DNA of 44,327 nt from Defluviitaleaceae bacterium. Lineage in GTDB: Bacteria > Bacillota > Clostridia > Lachnospirales > WRAX01. The notes under the pieces were generated by a model, which saw nothing but the letters and a program-made list of their open reading frames with translations, was not told where the DNA came from and did not search any database. The stretch is from positions 1 through 44,327 of the forward strand of contig WQVI01000003.1 of assembly GCA_009781625.1 (NCBI GenBank). Direction: 5' to 3'. Positions 1 to 6,401 of the stretch are shown piece by piece. Each line of letters opens with the position of its first letter. Position 1 is the stretch's first letter. The translations under genes and the position numbers were made by a program.

Positions 1-67
1 AAGATGTATAATGGATACAAGCAGACAATAGACTTGTATACAAAGCATATTGTGAGGAGAGTGAAAA

Positions 68-1300
68 ATGGGCAAGAAGGCGAATTATTTTCTTGGGCTT
101 TTGTCCGGCATGGCCCTTATGTTTATTGTGTGGGTGGCCCTTATGTCGCTTGATGGCGTGTCCGCGCCTTTTATACGCGTAGCACCTACGTCCGCCGCCG
201 CTTCTACAGAGTTTGATACGACAAATATATTGCAAAAGCTTAACCATATACATCAAATTATAGATACCAATTTTTTGGGAGATTTTGATTTGGAACAGGC
301 TGTAGAAATGATGTTTGCAGGCTTTGTTTACGGCGTGGGCGACCCCTATACGGTATATATGGATGCCGCAACCTTCGCGTCGTTTAGAGAAGATACGGAA
401 GGCAGCTTTATAGGCATAGGCGTTAGCATTACCGTAGACCCTGCCGACAACCGCATCTTGATTATTTCTCCTTTTGAAGGCTCTCCTGCATTTGAGGCCG
501 GCATACTGCCCGGGGATAAAATTGTGCGCATAAATGGCTATGAGGTGTTTGGCGATGGCATTAACGAGGCCATAAGGATGATGCGCGGCGAGGCCGGCAC
601 CGAGGTTGTCGTCACCATTTTCCGCGAAAGCGATGGCAGCACCTTTGATGTGCCAATTATACGCGATGTAATACAGGTAGAAACCGTACGCAGCGACATT
701 TTTGATGATAATATCGGCTATATACGCATTTCGCAATTTGACCGCGTGACCCACGACCAATTTGTTAATGCTTACGAGCGCCTATTGGGCGAAAATATTG
801 AAGGCCTTATCATAGACTTGCGTAACAACCCAGGCGGCCTGCTGCATGTAGTAACCGAAATAACAGATATGTTGGTGCCTGAAGGGATAATAACATATAC
901 TGTAGATGCGCGCGGCAACAGAAGCAATGTATATTCGGAAGATGAGAGGCAGATAGAAATACCGCTTATTGTGCTTATAAATGGCAATTCGGCCTCGGCA
1001 TCAGAGGTGCTCTCGGGGGCCGTGCTTGACACAGGCGTGGGCGAGCTTTTGGGCACAACCACCTTTGGTAAAGGTCTTGTACAAAACATTTTCACATTGG
1101 GCGATGGGTCGGCAGTGAAAGTTACTGTGCAAAGATATTACACGCCATCGGGCATTTCCATCCACGGCGTGGGCCTAACACCAAACCACTATGTGGAAAT
1201 GGATGTAGAGCTGACAAACAACCTTTCGCGCCTGTCGGCTGAAGAAGATGTTCAATTGCAAGAGGCAATATCTATTATAAGCGAGACAATAGGACGATAA
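68..1300 (+). CDS. S41-family C-terminal processing peptidase (CtpA/CtpB-like)
   Basis: Serine protease of the carboxy-terminal processing family, expected to be membrane-anchored with its catalytic part outside the cell. The 410-residue product has an N-terminal hydrophobic anchor (about residues 7-35), a PDZ domain (about 110-190, with GIGVSI and a PGDKIVRINGYEV stretch) and an S41 core. The Ser-Lys-Gln catalytic set is visible: Ser310 in NSASASE, Lys335 and Gln339 in FGKGLVQ. This spacing matches the known Ser/Lys/Gln arrangement of CtpB and Tsp. The ATG at 68 follows GAGGAGAG. In Bacillus the CtpB type cleaves signalling proteins during sporulation, but the substrate here cannot be read from sequence. 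The MBL gene follows after 25 bp with its own AAGGAGG site, so the two may be co-transcribed. Confidence 0.93.
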   Translation: MGKKANYFLGLLSGMALMFIVWVALMSLDGVSAPFIRVAPTSAAASTEFDTTNILQKLNHIHQIIDTNFLGDFDLEQAVEMMFAGFVYGVGDPYTVYMDAATFASFREDTEGSFIGIGVSITVDPADNRILIISPFEGSPAFEAGILPGDKIVRINGYEVFGDGINEAIRMMRGEAGTEVVVTIFRESDGSTFDVPIIRDVIQVETVRSDIFDDNIGYIRISQFDRVTHDQFVNAYERLLGENIEGLIIDLRNNPGGLLHVVTEITDMLVPEGIITYTVDARGNRSNVYSEDERQIEIPLIVLINGNSASASEVLSGAVLDTGVGELLGTTTFGKGLVQNIFTLGDGSAVKVTVQRYYTPSGISIHGVGLTPNHYVEMDVELTNNLSRLSAEEDVQLQEAISIISETIGR

Positions 1301-1325
1301 ACAGAATTACAAAGGAGGAAATGAT

Positions 1326-2039
1326 ATGAGAATAGCGGATAATGTTGAATTATTATCTGTGCCGGTAAACAGGCCGGATGTTGACATGACATTGCACATG
1401 ACGCTAACATGGGATGACGACAATTTGGTGCTGATGGACGCAGGCATTCCCGGCCAGGGGGAAGACATCGCAAAAGCCATTGCTGCCGCGGGTTTTGATG
1501 CGAAAAACTTAACGCACATCATCATAACCCATCAAGACATGGACCACATCGGCAGTGTCCTTGACCTACAGCGGATGTCTCCAAGCGCAAAAATACTAGC
1601 CCACCATGAAGAGGCTCCCTATATGGATGGCCGCAAGATGCCTATAAGACTGGCCACGAATCTGGAAAAATATGAGGATTTATCGCCTGAGATGAAAGCC
1701 TATGTAGACCAAGCCAAAATAGATTATGAAACAGGACAGTTTAAGCTTAAAATTGACAAAGAGCTTACAGATAAAGAGGTACTGCCCATATGCGGCGGCA
1801 TAGAGGCTGTGCACACCCCCGGCCATATGCCCGGCCATATCGCCCTTTTCTTGCACCCAAGCCGTATAATGGTTTGTGGAGACGCCGCCAACATTGCCGA
1901 TAGCGCCATTGCGGGGCCAAATCCCGTACATACAGCGGATATGGAGACGGGGATGCAGTCCGTGGAAAAGATAAAGCAGTATCCGCTTAGCGGCATAGTG
2001 GCCTATCACGGGGGATATTTGCTCCTGGATGGCAAATAA
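1326..2039 (+). CDS. Metallo-beta-lactamase-fold hydrolase
   Basis: Soluble 237-residue MBL-fold hydrolase. The metal-binding signature is HQDMDH (within ITHQDMDHIGS, about residues 69-74) where the classical motif is HxHxDH. The second His is therefore Asp, a variant I recall from YflN-like Firmicute members, so it need not mean loss of activity. Later metal ligands are present: His in HTPGHMPGH (about 160) and Asp in CGDAAN (about 187). There is no signal peptide, so it is probably cytoplasmic. The start ATG at 1326 has AAGGAGG 7 nt upstream. The substrate is unknown; lactonase, thioesterase or glyoxalase-like roles are all possible. Confidence 0.85.
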   Translation: MRIADNVELLSVPVNRPDVDMTLHMTLTWDDDNLVLMDAGIPGQGEDIAKAIAAAGFDAKNLTHIIITHQDMDHIGSVLDLQRMSPSAKILAHHEEAPYMDGRKMPIRLATNLEKYEDLSPEMKAYVDQAKIDYETGQFKLKIDKELTDKEVLPICGGIEAVHTPGHMPGHIALFLHPSRIMVCGDAANIADSAIAGPNPVHTADMETGMQSVEKIKQYPLSGIVAYHGGYLLLDGK

Positions 2040-2396
2040 GCACAATAAAGTTAATAGATTTCCTTTGTGGATTGTTTCGGGCCTTTGGCCTTGTGGTGAT
2101 TGGATGTATAACCATCATTGCGAGGATGAGGCCCGAGGCAATCCATATTTAATTGCGCCAAGTTAACCTGTAACGACTGTGCGCGGCAGTTTGTGCTTGG
2201 TGTGATTGGGCCCTCGAGACCAATTGCCGCAATACTACAGAACTTGACAGGGCTTGAACAAACAGTTATGATAAATGGGTAGGAAGCTTGCTTTGTTAAA
2301 TGGCAATGCTTATAATGGATATAATGCGCAGTTCGGATATGTGCAAGTCTTGACATAGTTTAAAAGAGGAGGCTATCTATTAGGTAGATAATTTAT
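2040..2396. other. 357-bp intergenic stretch without a convincing gene
   Basis: No complete reading frame with a ribosome binding site is visible. Short protein-like fragments occur in two different plus-strand frames (around 2065-2165 and 2140-2280) separated by stops, so a decayed gene is possible, but I recognise no family. The last 35 bases hold the ribosome binding site and hairpin of the next gene. Confidence 0.4.
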
Positions 2397-2399
2397 ATG
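2365..2399 (+). promoter_or_regulatory. Shine-Dalgarno separated from its start codon by a hairpin
   Basis: AGAGGAGG at 2365-2372 is followed by TATCTA-ttagg-TAGATA (2374-2390) and then ATG at 2397. Unfolded spacing is 24 nt, too long for normal initiation. If the 6-bp stem forms, the effective spacing is about 7 nt. An in-frame stop at 2385 rules out a nearer upstream start. Confidence 0.5.
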
Positions 2400-3119
2400 A
2401 ATATAACGATAATTAATGGAAGTCCTCGAAAAGGTAGTACATACGCAGCGACGCAGATATTCAAGAACGAAATGCTGGCTTGCGGGGCGGTAGAATTTAC
2501 CGACTTTTTTCTGCCCCAGGATATGCCAGAATTTTGCAAAGGTTGTATGTCATGCTTCAACAATGGAGAGCAAGCCTGCCCTCATTCGAATTACTCCATG
2601 CCTATTTTAGAATCAATGCTCGGCGCAGATGCCATCATTTTTACCACACCCGTTTTTGTAGTGCAGATGCCTGGTTCGGCTAAGGCTTTCCTCGATCATT
2701 ATGCGTTTATATTTATGGGGCACAGACCACGCCTTGAAATGTTCAATAAAAAGGCTTTTGTTCTTTCAACTGCATCTGAAGCGGGAACAAAAGCAGCAAT
2801 GAAAACAATCGTTATGAATCTTAAATTTTGGGGATTAAACAGGATTTATTCATCAGGTTTTGTTATGAGGGCAGTAGATTGGAATACAACCAAACCCAAG
2901 CGCAGAGAAAAGTTTGAGTATAGACTTAAAAAGTCCGCAAGGCGATTCTATAAAGAGGTCCTTTCGGGCAAGAAGCGCAGACCATATTTATTTACAAAAA
3001 TCATGTTTACCGTGTGCCGTATGTTGCTGAAAAGACAGGATGAAGAAACTTCACTTGATAAAAGATATTGGATAGAGAAAGACTTGTTCAAGCAAAATCC
3101 TTTTGGACGCACTGATTAA
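2397..3119 (+). CDS. Flavodoxin-like NAD(P)H-dependent FMN oxidoreductase
   Basis: A 240-residue flavodoxin-fold reductase. The N-terminal strand and phosphate loop (IINGSPRKGSTY, residues 5-16) bind FMN. A Cys cluster, FCKGCMSCFNNGEQACPH (about residues 47-64), is typical of the NADPH-dependent FMN reductase / iron-sulfur flavoprotein group, followed by the conserved TTPVFVVQMPGSAKAFLDH segment. The basic C-terminal half (about 160-215) is longer than in minimal members. An in-frame stop at 2385 excludes any upstream start, so ATG 2397 is the first possible start. The only good Shine-Dalgarno (AGAGGAGG, 2365-2372) is 24 nt away with a hairpin between. It stands alone, with a MITE-like element downstream. 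Confidence 0.85.
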   Translation: MNITIINGSPRKGSTYAATQIFKNEMLACGAVEFTDFFLPQDMPEFCKGCMSCFNNGEQACPHSNYSMPILESMLGADAIIFTTPVFVVQMPGSAKAFLDHYAFIFMGHRPRLEMFNKKAFVLSTASEAGTKAAMKTIVMNLKFWGLNRIYSSGFVMRAVDWNTTKPKRREKFEYRLKKSARRFYKEVLSGKKRRPYLFTKIMFTVCRMLLKRQDEETSLDKRYWIEKDLFKQNPFGRTD

Positions 3120-3132
3120 GCATTTTCGGTAA

Positions 3133-3224
3133 TAGACCTGTTCTAAAACTACCGATGCGTGCGGAAAATCTCAACAGTTCATGCAGTTTTCCGCGAGCTT
3201 TTTTGGGGTTTTAGAACAGGTCTA
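3133..3224. mobile_element. MITE-like element with perfect 17-bp terminal inverted repeats
   Basis: A 92-bp palindromic element bounded by TAGACCTGTTCTAAAAC (3133-3149) and its exact reverse complement (3208-3224). A second nested inverted repeat, GCGGAAAA/TTTTCCGC, lies inside. Both outer ends are TA, consistent with TA target duplication as made by Tc1/mariner (IS630-type) transposases. It has no coding capacity. The terminal core CCTGTTC recurs in the elements at 18326 and 19621. Confidence 0.65.
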
Positions 3225-3293
3225 ATATAGGCAACAGCATATCATCCATAAAACTTACAAAGCCGATTAACAAAATATGTATTGTAAAAATAT

Positions 3294-3324
3294 AACAGCC
3301 GCCTGCTTTATGCGGGCGGCTGTT
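3294..3324. terminator. Bidirectional hairpin terminator
   Basis: The stem AACAGCCGCCTGC / GCGGGCGGCTGTT has one G-T wobble and a short loop, followed by TTTTGTGTT on the plus strand and TATATTTTTAC on the minus strand. It can end the converging transcripts of the reductase and the minus-strand hypothetical. The stop codon of the minus gene lies inside the hairpin. Confidence 0.7.
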
Positions 3325-4057
3325 TTGTGTTGTGTGGGTGCCTGGTTTTTACTTCTATGCAAGCTTTTGCGATTTCTAGCGGGTTTTGGCTTAGCAGTCG
3401 CAAGGATAGGTGGTTATCCCATGCGCCCTCGCTAAATAGGGTTAAGTTGTCGTGGATGGATATGTGTTGTTTGCCCTCGGAAGTGTATTTTTTTGAGAAG
3501 GTTGTGGTTTTGCCTATGGTTTGTCTAAGCTCTATGGTTACGAGATTTTGTGGGCGATTGGTGAGCCTTAGTGTTAAATCTATATCAAATCTTTTGCTGT
3601 GGGGTAAAATAATTATGAAGTCCCCATCTATGCGGGCGGTGTGTACGCAGTCGTCACAGCGTTTTATGTGGCAAAGCTGCAATGTCCTGCATGGTGACCA
3701 AACATATTTGCTGTCTGCGCAAAATATGTTAATGCATTTGCAGGGGTGCCTGGGCGGCCATGGGCGGGGGTGCGGCATGGCTTCTATTGCCAGATGCAGC
3801 TTGCTTTTAAGGATAAACTGCAAATCTACAATTTTTTCGACAAGCTGGGTTACGGATTGGTTTATGCTCAAGATCATTTTACGGTCTTTTTCGCAGTTGA
3901 AGTCTATGTTTTCTAGTGCTTTGGTAATCTTTTCGCTTTCGGCCGTTAAAATGCGTGAAAGAGCCATTTCTTCCATGGCTATGGATGTGATGATGGCATT
4001 TATAGCCTCTTCACGGCTTAATATGTCTTTAGGGTTAGGAAACTTAGGCATGGACAT
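3308..4057 (-). CDS. Clostridial hypothetical protein (conserved N-terminal helical segment)
   Basis: A 249-residue protein of unknown function. The N-terminal segment (DILSREEAINAIITSIAMEE, about 11-30, continuing to the AESEKI segment near 39) resembles a short helical module I recall from small Firmicute proteins, sometimes linked to spore or exosporium structures. That link is recollection, not shown here. The middle is Pro/His-rich with six Cys (about 99-141), possibly metal-binding. The C-terminal half looks beta-rich. The start at 4057 is backed by AAGGAGG just upstream on the minus strand. An overlapping open frame on the opposite strand was rejected. The last codons lie in the terminator hairpin. 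Confidence 0.75.
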   Translation of the reverse strand: MSMPKFPNPKDILSREEAINAIITSIAMEEMALSRILTAESEKITKALENIDFNCEKDRKMILSINQSVTQLVEKIVDLQFILKSKLHLAIEAMPHPRPWPPRHPCKCINIFCADSKYVWSPCRTLQLCHIKRCDDCVHTARIDGDFIIILPHSKRFDIDLTLRLTNRPQNLVTIELRQTIGKTTTFSKKYTSEGKQHISIHDNLTLFSEGAWDNHLSLRLLSQNPLEIAKACIEVKTRHPHNTKQPPA

Positions 4058-4178
4058 GGCAACTGCCTCCTTACTGTTTGGTGGGCCCCGGCTTACTGCT
4101 AATCCATCATATGAAGAAAGTGGAATAATTGTGATTTTACCGGGGGATAATTAAGAAAAAACGAAAAGAGGCCACGCC

Positions 4179-4379
4179 ATGAGAATATACGAGCAAAACC
4201 CATCGGCAAAACCTGCACTGTGCCCCAAAATGCTGCTAGAGGGTACGTCCCATGCAGCGCGCCCGCTTTCATCCTGCAGGGGTTGCCCGCATATGTCTTA
4301 TATGAGCTGCAATGCACCCCATGAAACCTCTTACGAAAATACCGTAAAAAGTGCGAAAAATATCTTGCAATGGCTTTAA
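4179..4379 (+). CDS. Possible small Cys-containing protein
   Basis: A 66-codon frame with AAGAGG 7 nt before its ATG, divergent from the minus-strand hypothetical. The product has four Cys, three of them clustered as CRGCPHMSYMSC (about residues 33-44), which could bind a metal. No family recognised. Its end overlaps the -35 box of the nusA promoter, unusual but possible. It could also be a chance frame; support is only the ribosome binding site and the Cys spacing. Confidence 0.4.
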   Translation: MRIYEQNPSAKPALCPKMLLEGTSHAARPLSSCRGCPHMSYMSCNAPHETSYENTVKSAKNILQWL

Positions 4380-4393
4380 AACTATGGTATAAT
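4365..4393 (+). promoter_or_regulatory. SigA-type promoter for the nusA operon
   Basis: TTGCAA (4365-4370), 17-bp spacer, TATAAT (4388-4393). It lies 89 bp upstream of nusA and just before the leader hairpin. Confidence 0.8.
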
Positions 4394-4414
4394 TTGAATA
4401 ATCTATCAATTGTG

Positions 4415-4448
4415 ACAGAGAGTGGGCATAAACCCCACTCTTTACTGT
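4415..4448 (+). promoter_or_regulatory. Leader hairpin upstream of nusA
   Basis: AGAGTGGG / CCCACTCT stem (4419-4426 with 4434-4441), extended by a weaker ACAG/CTGT outer pairing and followed by a T-rich stretch. It lies in the 5' leader about 20 nt after the promoter. I recall similar GAGTGGG/CCCACTC leader hairpins ahead of rimP in clostridial operons; here the next gene is nusA. It may act as an attenuator, possibly for NusA autocontrol (inference). Confidence 0.55.
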
Positions 4449-4481
4449 TATGTGGAACTTTATTAGGAAAGGGATGATAAA

Positions 4482-5789
4482 ATGCCTGCAAATAGCGAGC
4501 TTATCGACACTATAAGCCTTATCGAAAAAGAGAAGGGCATCGACAAAGAAACTTTATTTGAAGCTATAGAATCCTCGCTTATCTCTGCGTGCAAGAAAAA
4601 TTTTGGAACAAGCCAAAATATACGCGTGGCCATTGACCGTGATAACGGCGCTGTCAATGTTTTAGCGCAGAAGGAGGTTGTTGAAGAGGTAGAGGACGCA
4701 ACCCTGCAAATTTCTCTTGGGGATGCCCGCGAAATTAGCCTGGAATACGTTGTGGGAGATATTGTAGAGATTGTTGTAACACCGCGGGACTTTGGACGAA
4801 TTTCTGCGCAAACCGCAAAGCAGGTGGTTGTGCAAAAGTTTCGCGAGGCAGAGCGCAATAAAGTTATCAACGAATTTAAGGGCAGGGAATATCGCCTGCT
4901 GTCAGGTGTTGTAGAGCGTATAGAGCGTCGCGATGTTTATGTTACCGTGGGTGATACAGAGCTTAAATTGGCGCCGACAGAGCAAATTCCTGGTGAAGAA
5001 TATTATTTCAACCAGCGCATAAAGGTGCTGGTGCTTGATATTAAGGATGGCGGCAGCCGCGGGCCTTTGATACCCGTGTCACGCTCCCATCCGGATTTGG
5101 TGGCGCGTCTTTTTGAACAGGAAGTGCCTGAAATTGCCGATGGCACGGTTGTCATCAAGGCCGTAGCCCGGGAAGCGGGGCATCGCACCAAAATTGCTGT
5201 GGCCAGCCTTAACCCTAATGTGGATCCTGTTGGCTCTTGCGTGGGCGCCGGCGGCCAACGCGTAAATTTGGTTGTTAACGAGCTTAACGGTGAAAAAATT
5301 GACATAATAACCCATAGCGATAATCCCAAAGATTTTATTGCCGCCGCCCTTAGTCCTGCTGTGGTTTTGGCTGTGCGCGTGGAAGAAGGGGGAAAGTCTG
5401 CTAAAATAGTGGTGCCTGACAACCAGCTTTCGTTGGCTATTGGCCGCGAGGGCCAAAATGCTCGCCTAGCGGCGAAGCTTACGGGTTTTCGTATTGATAT
5501 CAAGAGCTATACCAAGGCCATGGAAGAAAACTTTATTGATGATACAGATATGCTGGGTGAAACAGAGGAAGCGGTATCTGTTGAAGCGGAAATTACCGTT
5601 GATGAAGCCCAATATGCGGAAGCGGCGGCGGAGTATTATGAATACGATGACGACGAATACGACGATGAATACGATGACGACGAATACGACGATGAATACG
5701 ATGACGAATTCTACGACGACGAATACGACGACGAATACGACGACGATGAGTATAACGATGCAGAAGGTGATGACCATAAACAAGACTAA
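4482..5789 (+). CDS. nusA: Transcription termination/antitermination factor NusA with long acidic tail
   Basis: NusA binds RNA polymerase and nascent RNA and modulates pausing, intrinsic and Rho-dependent termination. The 435-residue product has the NusA N-terminal domain (about 1-125), an S1 domain (about 130-200) and two KH domains (about 200-345; DPVGSCVGAGGQRV and LAIGREGQNARLAAKL are the hallmark loops). After about residue 385 comes a run of roughly 40 residues almost entirely Asp, Glu and Tyr in YDDDEYDDE-like units. Firmicute NusA usually ends near the KH domains, so the tail is an addition. AGGAAAGGG precedes the ATG. First gene of the operon; rimP, normally just upstream, is absent. 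ylxR overlaps its 3' end by 20 bp. Confidence 0.97.
   Translation: MPANSELIDTISLIEKEKGIDKETLFEAIESSLISACKKNFGTSQNIRVAIDRDNGAVNVLAQKEVVEEVEDATLQISLGDAREISLEYVVGDIVEIVVTPRDFGRISAQTAKQVVVQKFREAERNKVINEFKGREYRLLSGVVERIERRDVYVTVGDTELKLAPTEQIPGEEYYFNQRIKVLVLDIKDGGSRGPLIPVSRSHPDLVARLFEQEVPEIADGTVVIKAVAREAGHRTKIAVASLNPNVDPVGSCVGAGGQRVNLVVNELNGEKIDIITHSDNPKDFIAAALSPAVVLAVRVEEGGKSAKIVVPDNQLSLAIGREGQNARLAAKLTGFRIDIKSYTKAMEENFIDDTDMLGETEEAVSVEAEITVDEAQYAEAAAEYYEYDDDEYDDEYDDDEYDDEYDDEFYDDEYDDEYDDDEYNDAEGDDHKQD
5638..5760 (+). repeat. Low-complexity GACGACGAATAC-type tandem repeat in nusA
   Basis: Degenerate 12- to 27-bp units of GAC/GAT/GAA/TAC codons encode the Asp/Glu/Tyr tail of NusA. Codon variation between units (GAC/GAT) suggests selection for the amino acids as well as recent slippage. 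Confidence 0.8.
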
Positions 5790-6069
5790 AGGTATTGCGG
5801 GATCCAGAAGAAAGCTCCCTGAAAGGCGTTGTGTTGGTTGTCGCGAGATGAAAAACAAGTCCGACCTTATGCGCATCGTGCGTAAAGCCGATGATAGCGG
5901 GTTTTGCGTGGACGATACGGGCAAAGCGGCCGGCCGTGGTGCGTATATTTGCCGTGATGCTGCTTGCTTCAAGAAAGCGGTGAAATCCGGTGGTTTTGAT
6001 AGGTCTTTTAAGCAAAAAATCCCGCAGGAAGTTTATGCGATTTTGGAAGGTATGATTACACTTGAATGA
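5770..6069 (+). CDS. ylxR: YlxR-family RNA-binding protein
   Basis: A 99-residue YlxR (DUF448) protein, almost always found between nusA and infB. The hallmark ERRCVGCREMK is at about residues 17-27, followed by GRGAYICRDAAC (about 57-68). The family is small, basic and binds RNA; a link to RNase P has been reported for B. subtilis YlxR. The start is placed at ATG 5770, inside the end of nusA, implying translational coupling. The AGAAGG before it is very close (2 nt), and an in-frame ATG at 5758 is the alternative. It overlaps ylxQ by 8 bp. Confidence 0.9.
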   Translation: MTINKTKGIAGSRRKLPERRCVGCREMKNKSDLMRIVRKADDSGFCVDDTGKAAGRGAYICRDAACFKKAVKSGGFDRSFKQKIPQEVYAILEGMITLE

Positions 6070-6379
6070 AATGACGAAAAAACGTCTGCTTTCCATGATA
6101 GCGCTGGCTAGAAAGGCCGGAAAGCTCGTTGCCGGTGAGGAAACCTGCGAGAAGACCATTAGAGGCGGCACTGCACATCTCGTACATGTGACGAATGATG
6201 CCTCTGCCAATACACAAAAGAAATTTCGCAACAAATCAAACTATTACGATGTGCCGATATATAGTCTATTTTCCAAGGAGGAGATAAGCCGACACATAGG
6301 CCTGCACAACCGTGCCACCTTTGTGATCACAGACGAAAATTTTGCAAGGAAAATAATTGAAATTGCGGAAAGGCTGTAA
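6062..6379 (+). CDS. ylxQ: YlxQ, L7Ae/L30e-like ribosomal-associated protein
   Basis: A 105-residue member of the L7Ae/L30e/S12e/Gadd45 fold, a family that binds kink-turn RNA. Typical features are the N-terminal [16 protein letters not shown] (about 12-27) and the central [17 protein letters not shown] strand-helix. It sits in its standard place between ylxR and infB. Two starts are possible: TTG 6062, 11 nt after GGAAGG, and ATG 6071, which has poorer spacing. I chose the TTG because of the ribosome binding site. The role in vivo is not well established. Confidence 0.88.
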   Translation: MNEMTKKRLLSMIALARKAGKLVAGEETCEKTIRGGTAHLVHVTNDASANTQKKFRNKSNYYDVPIYSLFSKEEISRHIGLHNRATFVITDENFARKIIEIAERL

Positions 6380-6401
6380 ATTCCGCAAGAAAGGTGGTTA
6401 C

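Noticed and set aside
2051-2356. A 101-codon minus-strand frame in the gap before the FMN reductase
   Set aside because: No ribosome binding site, odd composition and no family. Broken plus-strand fragments in the same region suggest decayed sequence instead.
3327-4154. A 275-codon open frame on the plus strand opposite the minus-strand hypothetical
   Set aside because: It has no ribosome binding site, its product is not protein-like (Met/Ser/Cys-rich), and the minus-strand frame has AAGGAGG and a family-like N-terminus.
5466-5972. Minus-strand frame opposite the nusA tail whose product looks like membrane helices (runs of Val/Ile/Phe)
   Set aside because: It is the complement of the GAC/GAA/TAC repeat: GTC/TTC/GTA codons give hydrophobic residues by default. 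No start signals.
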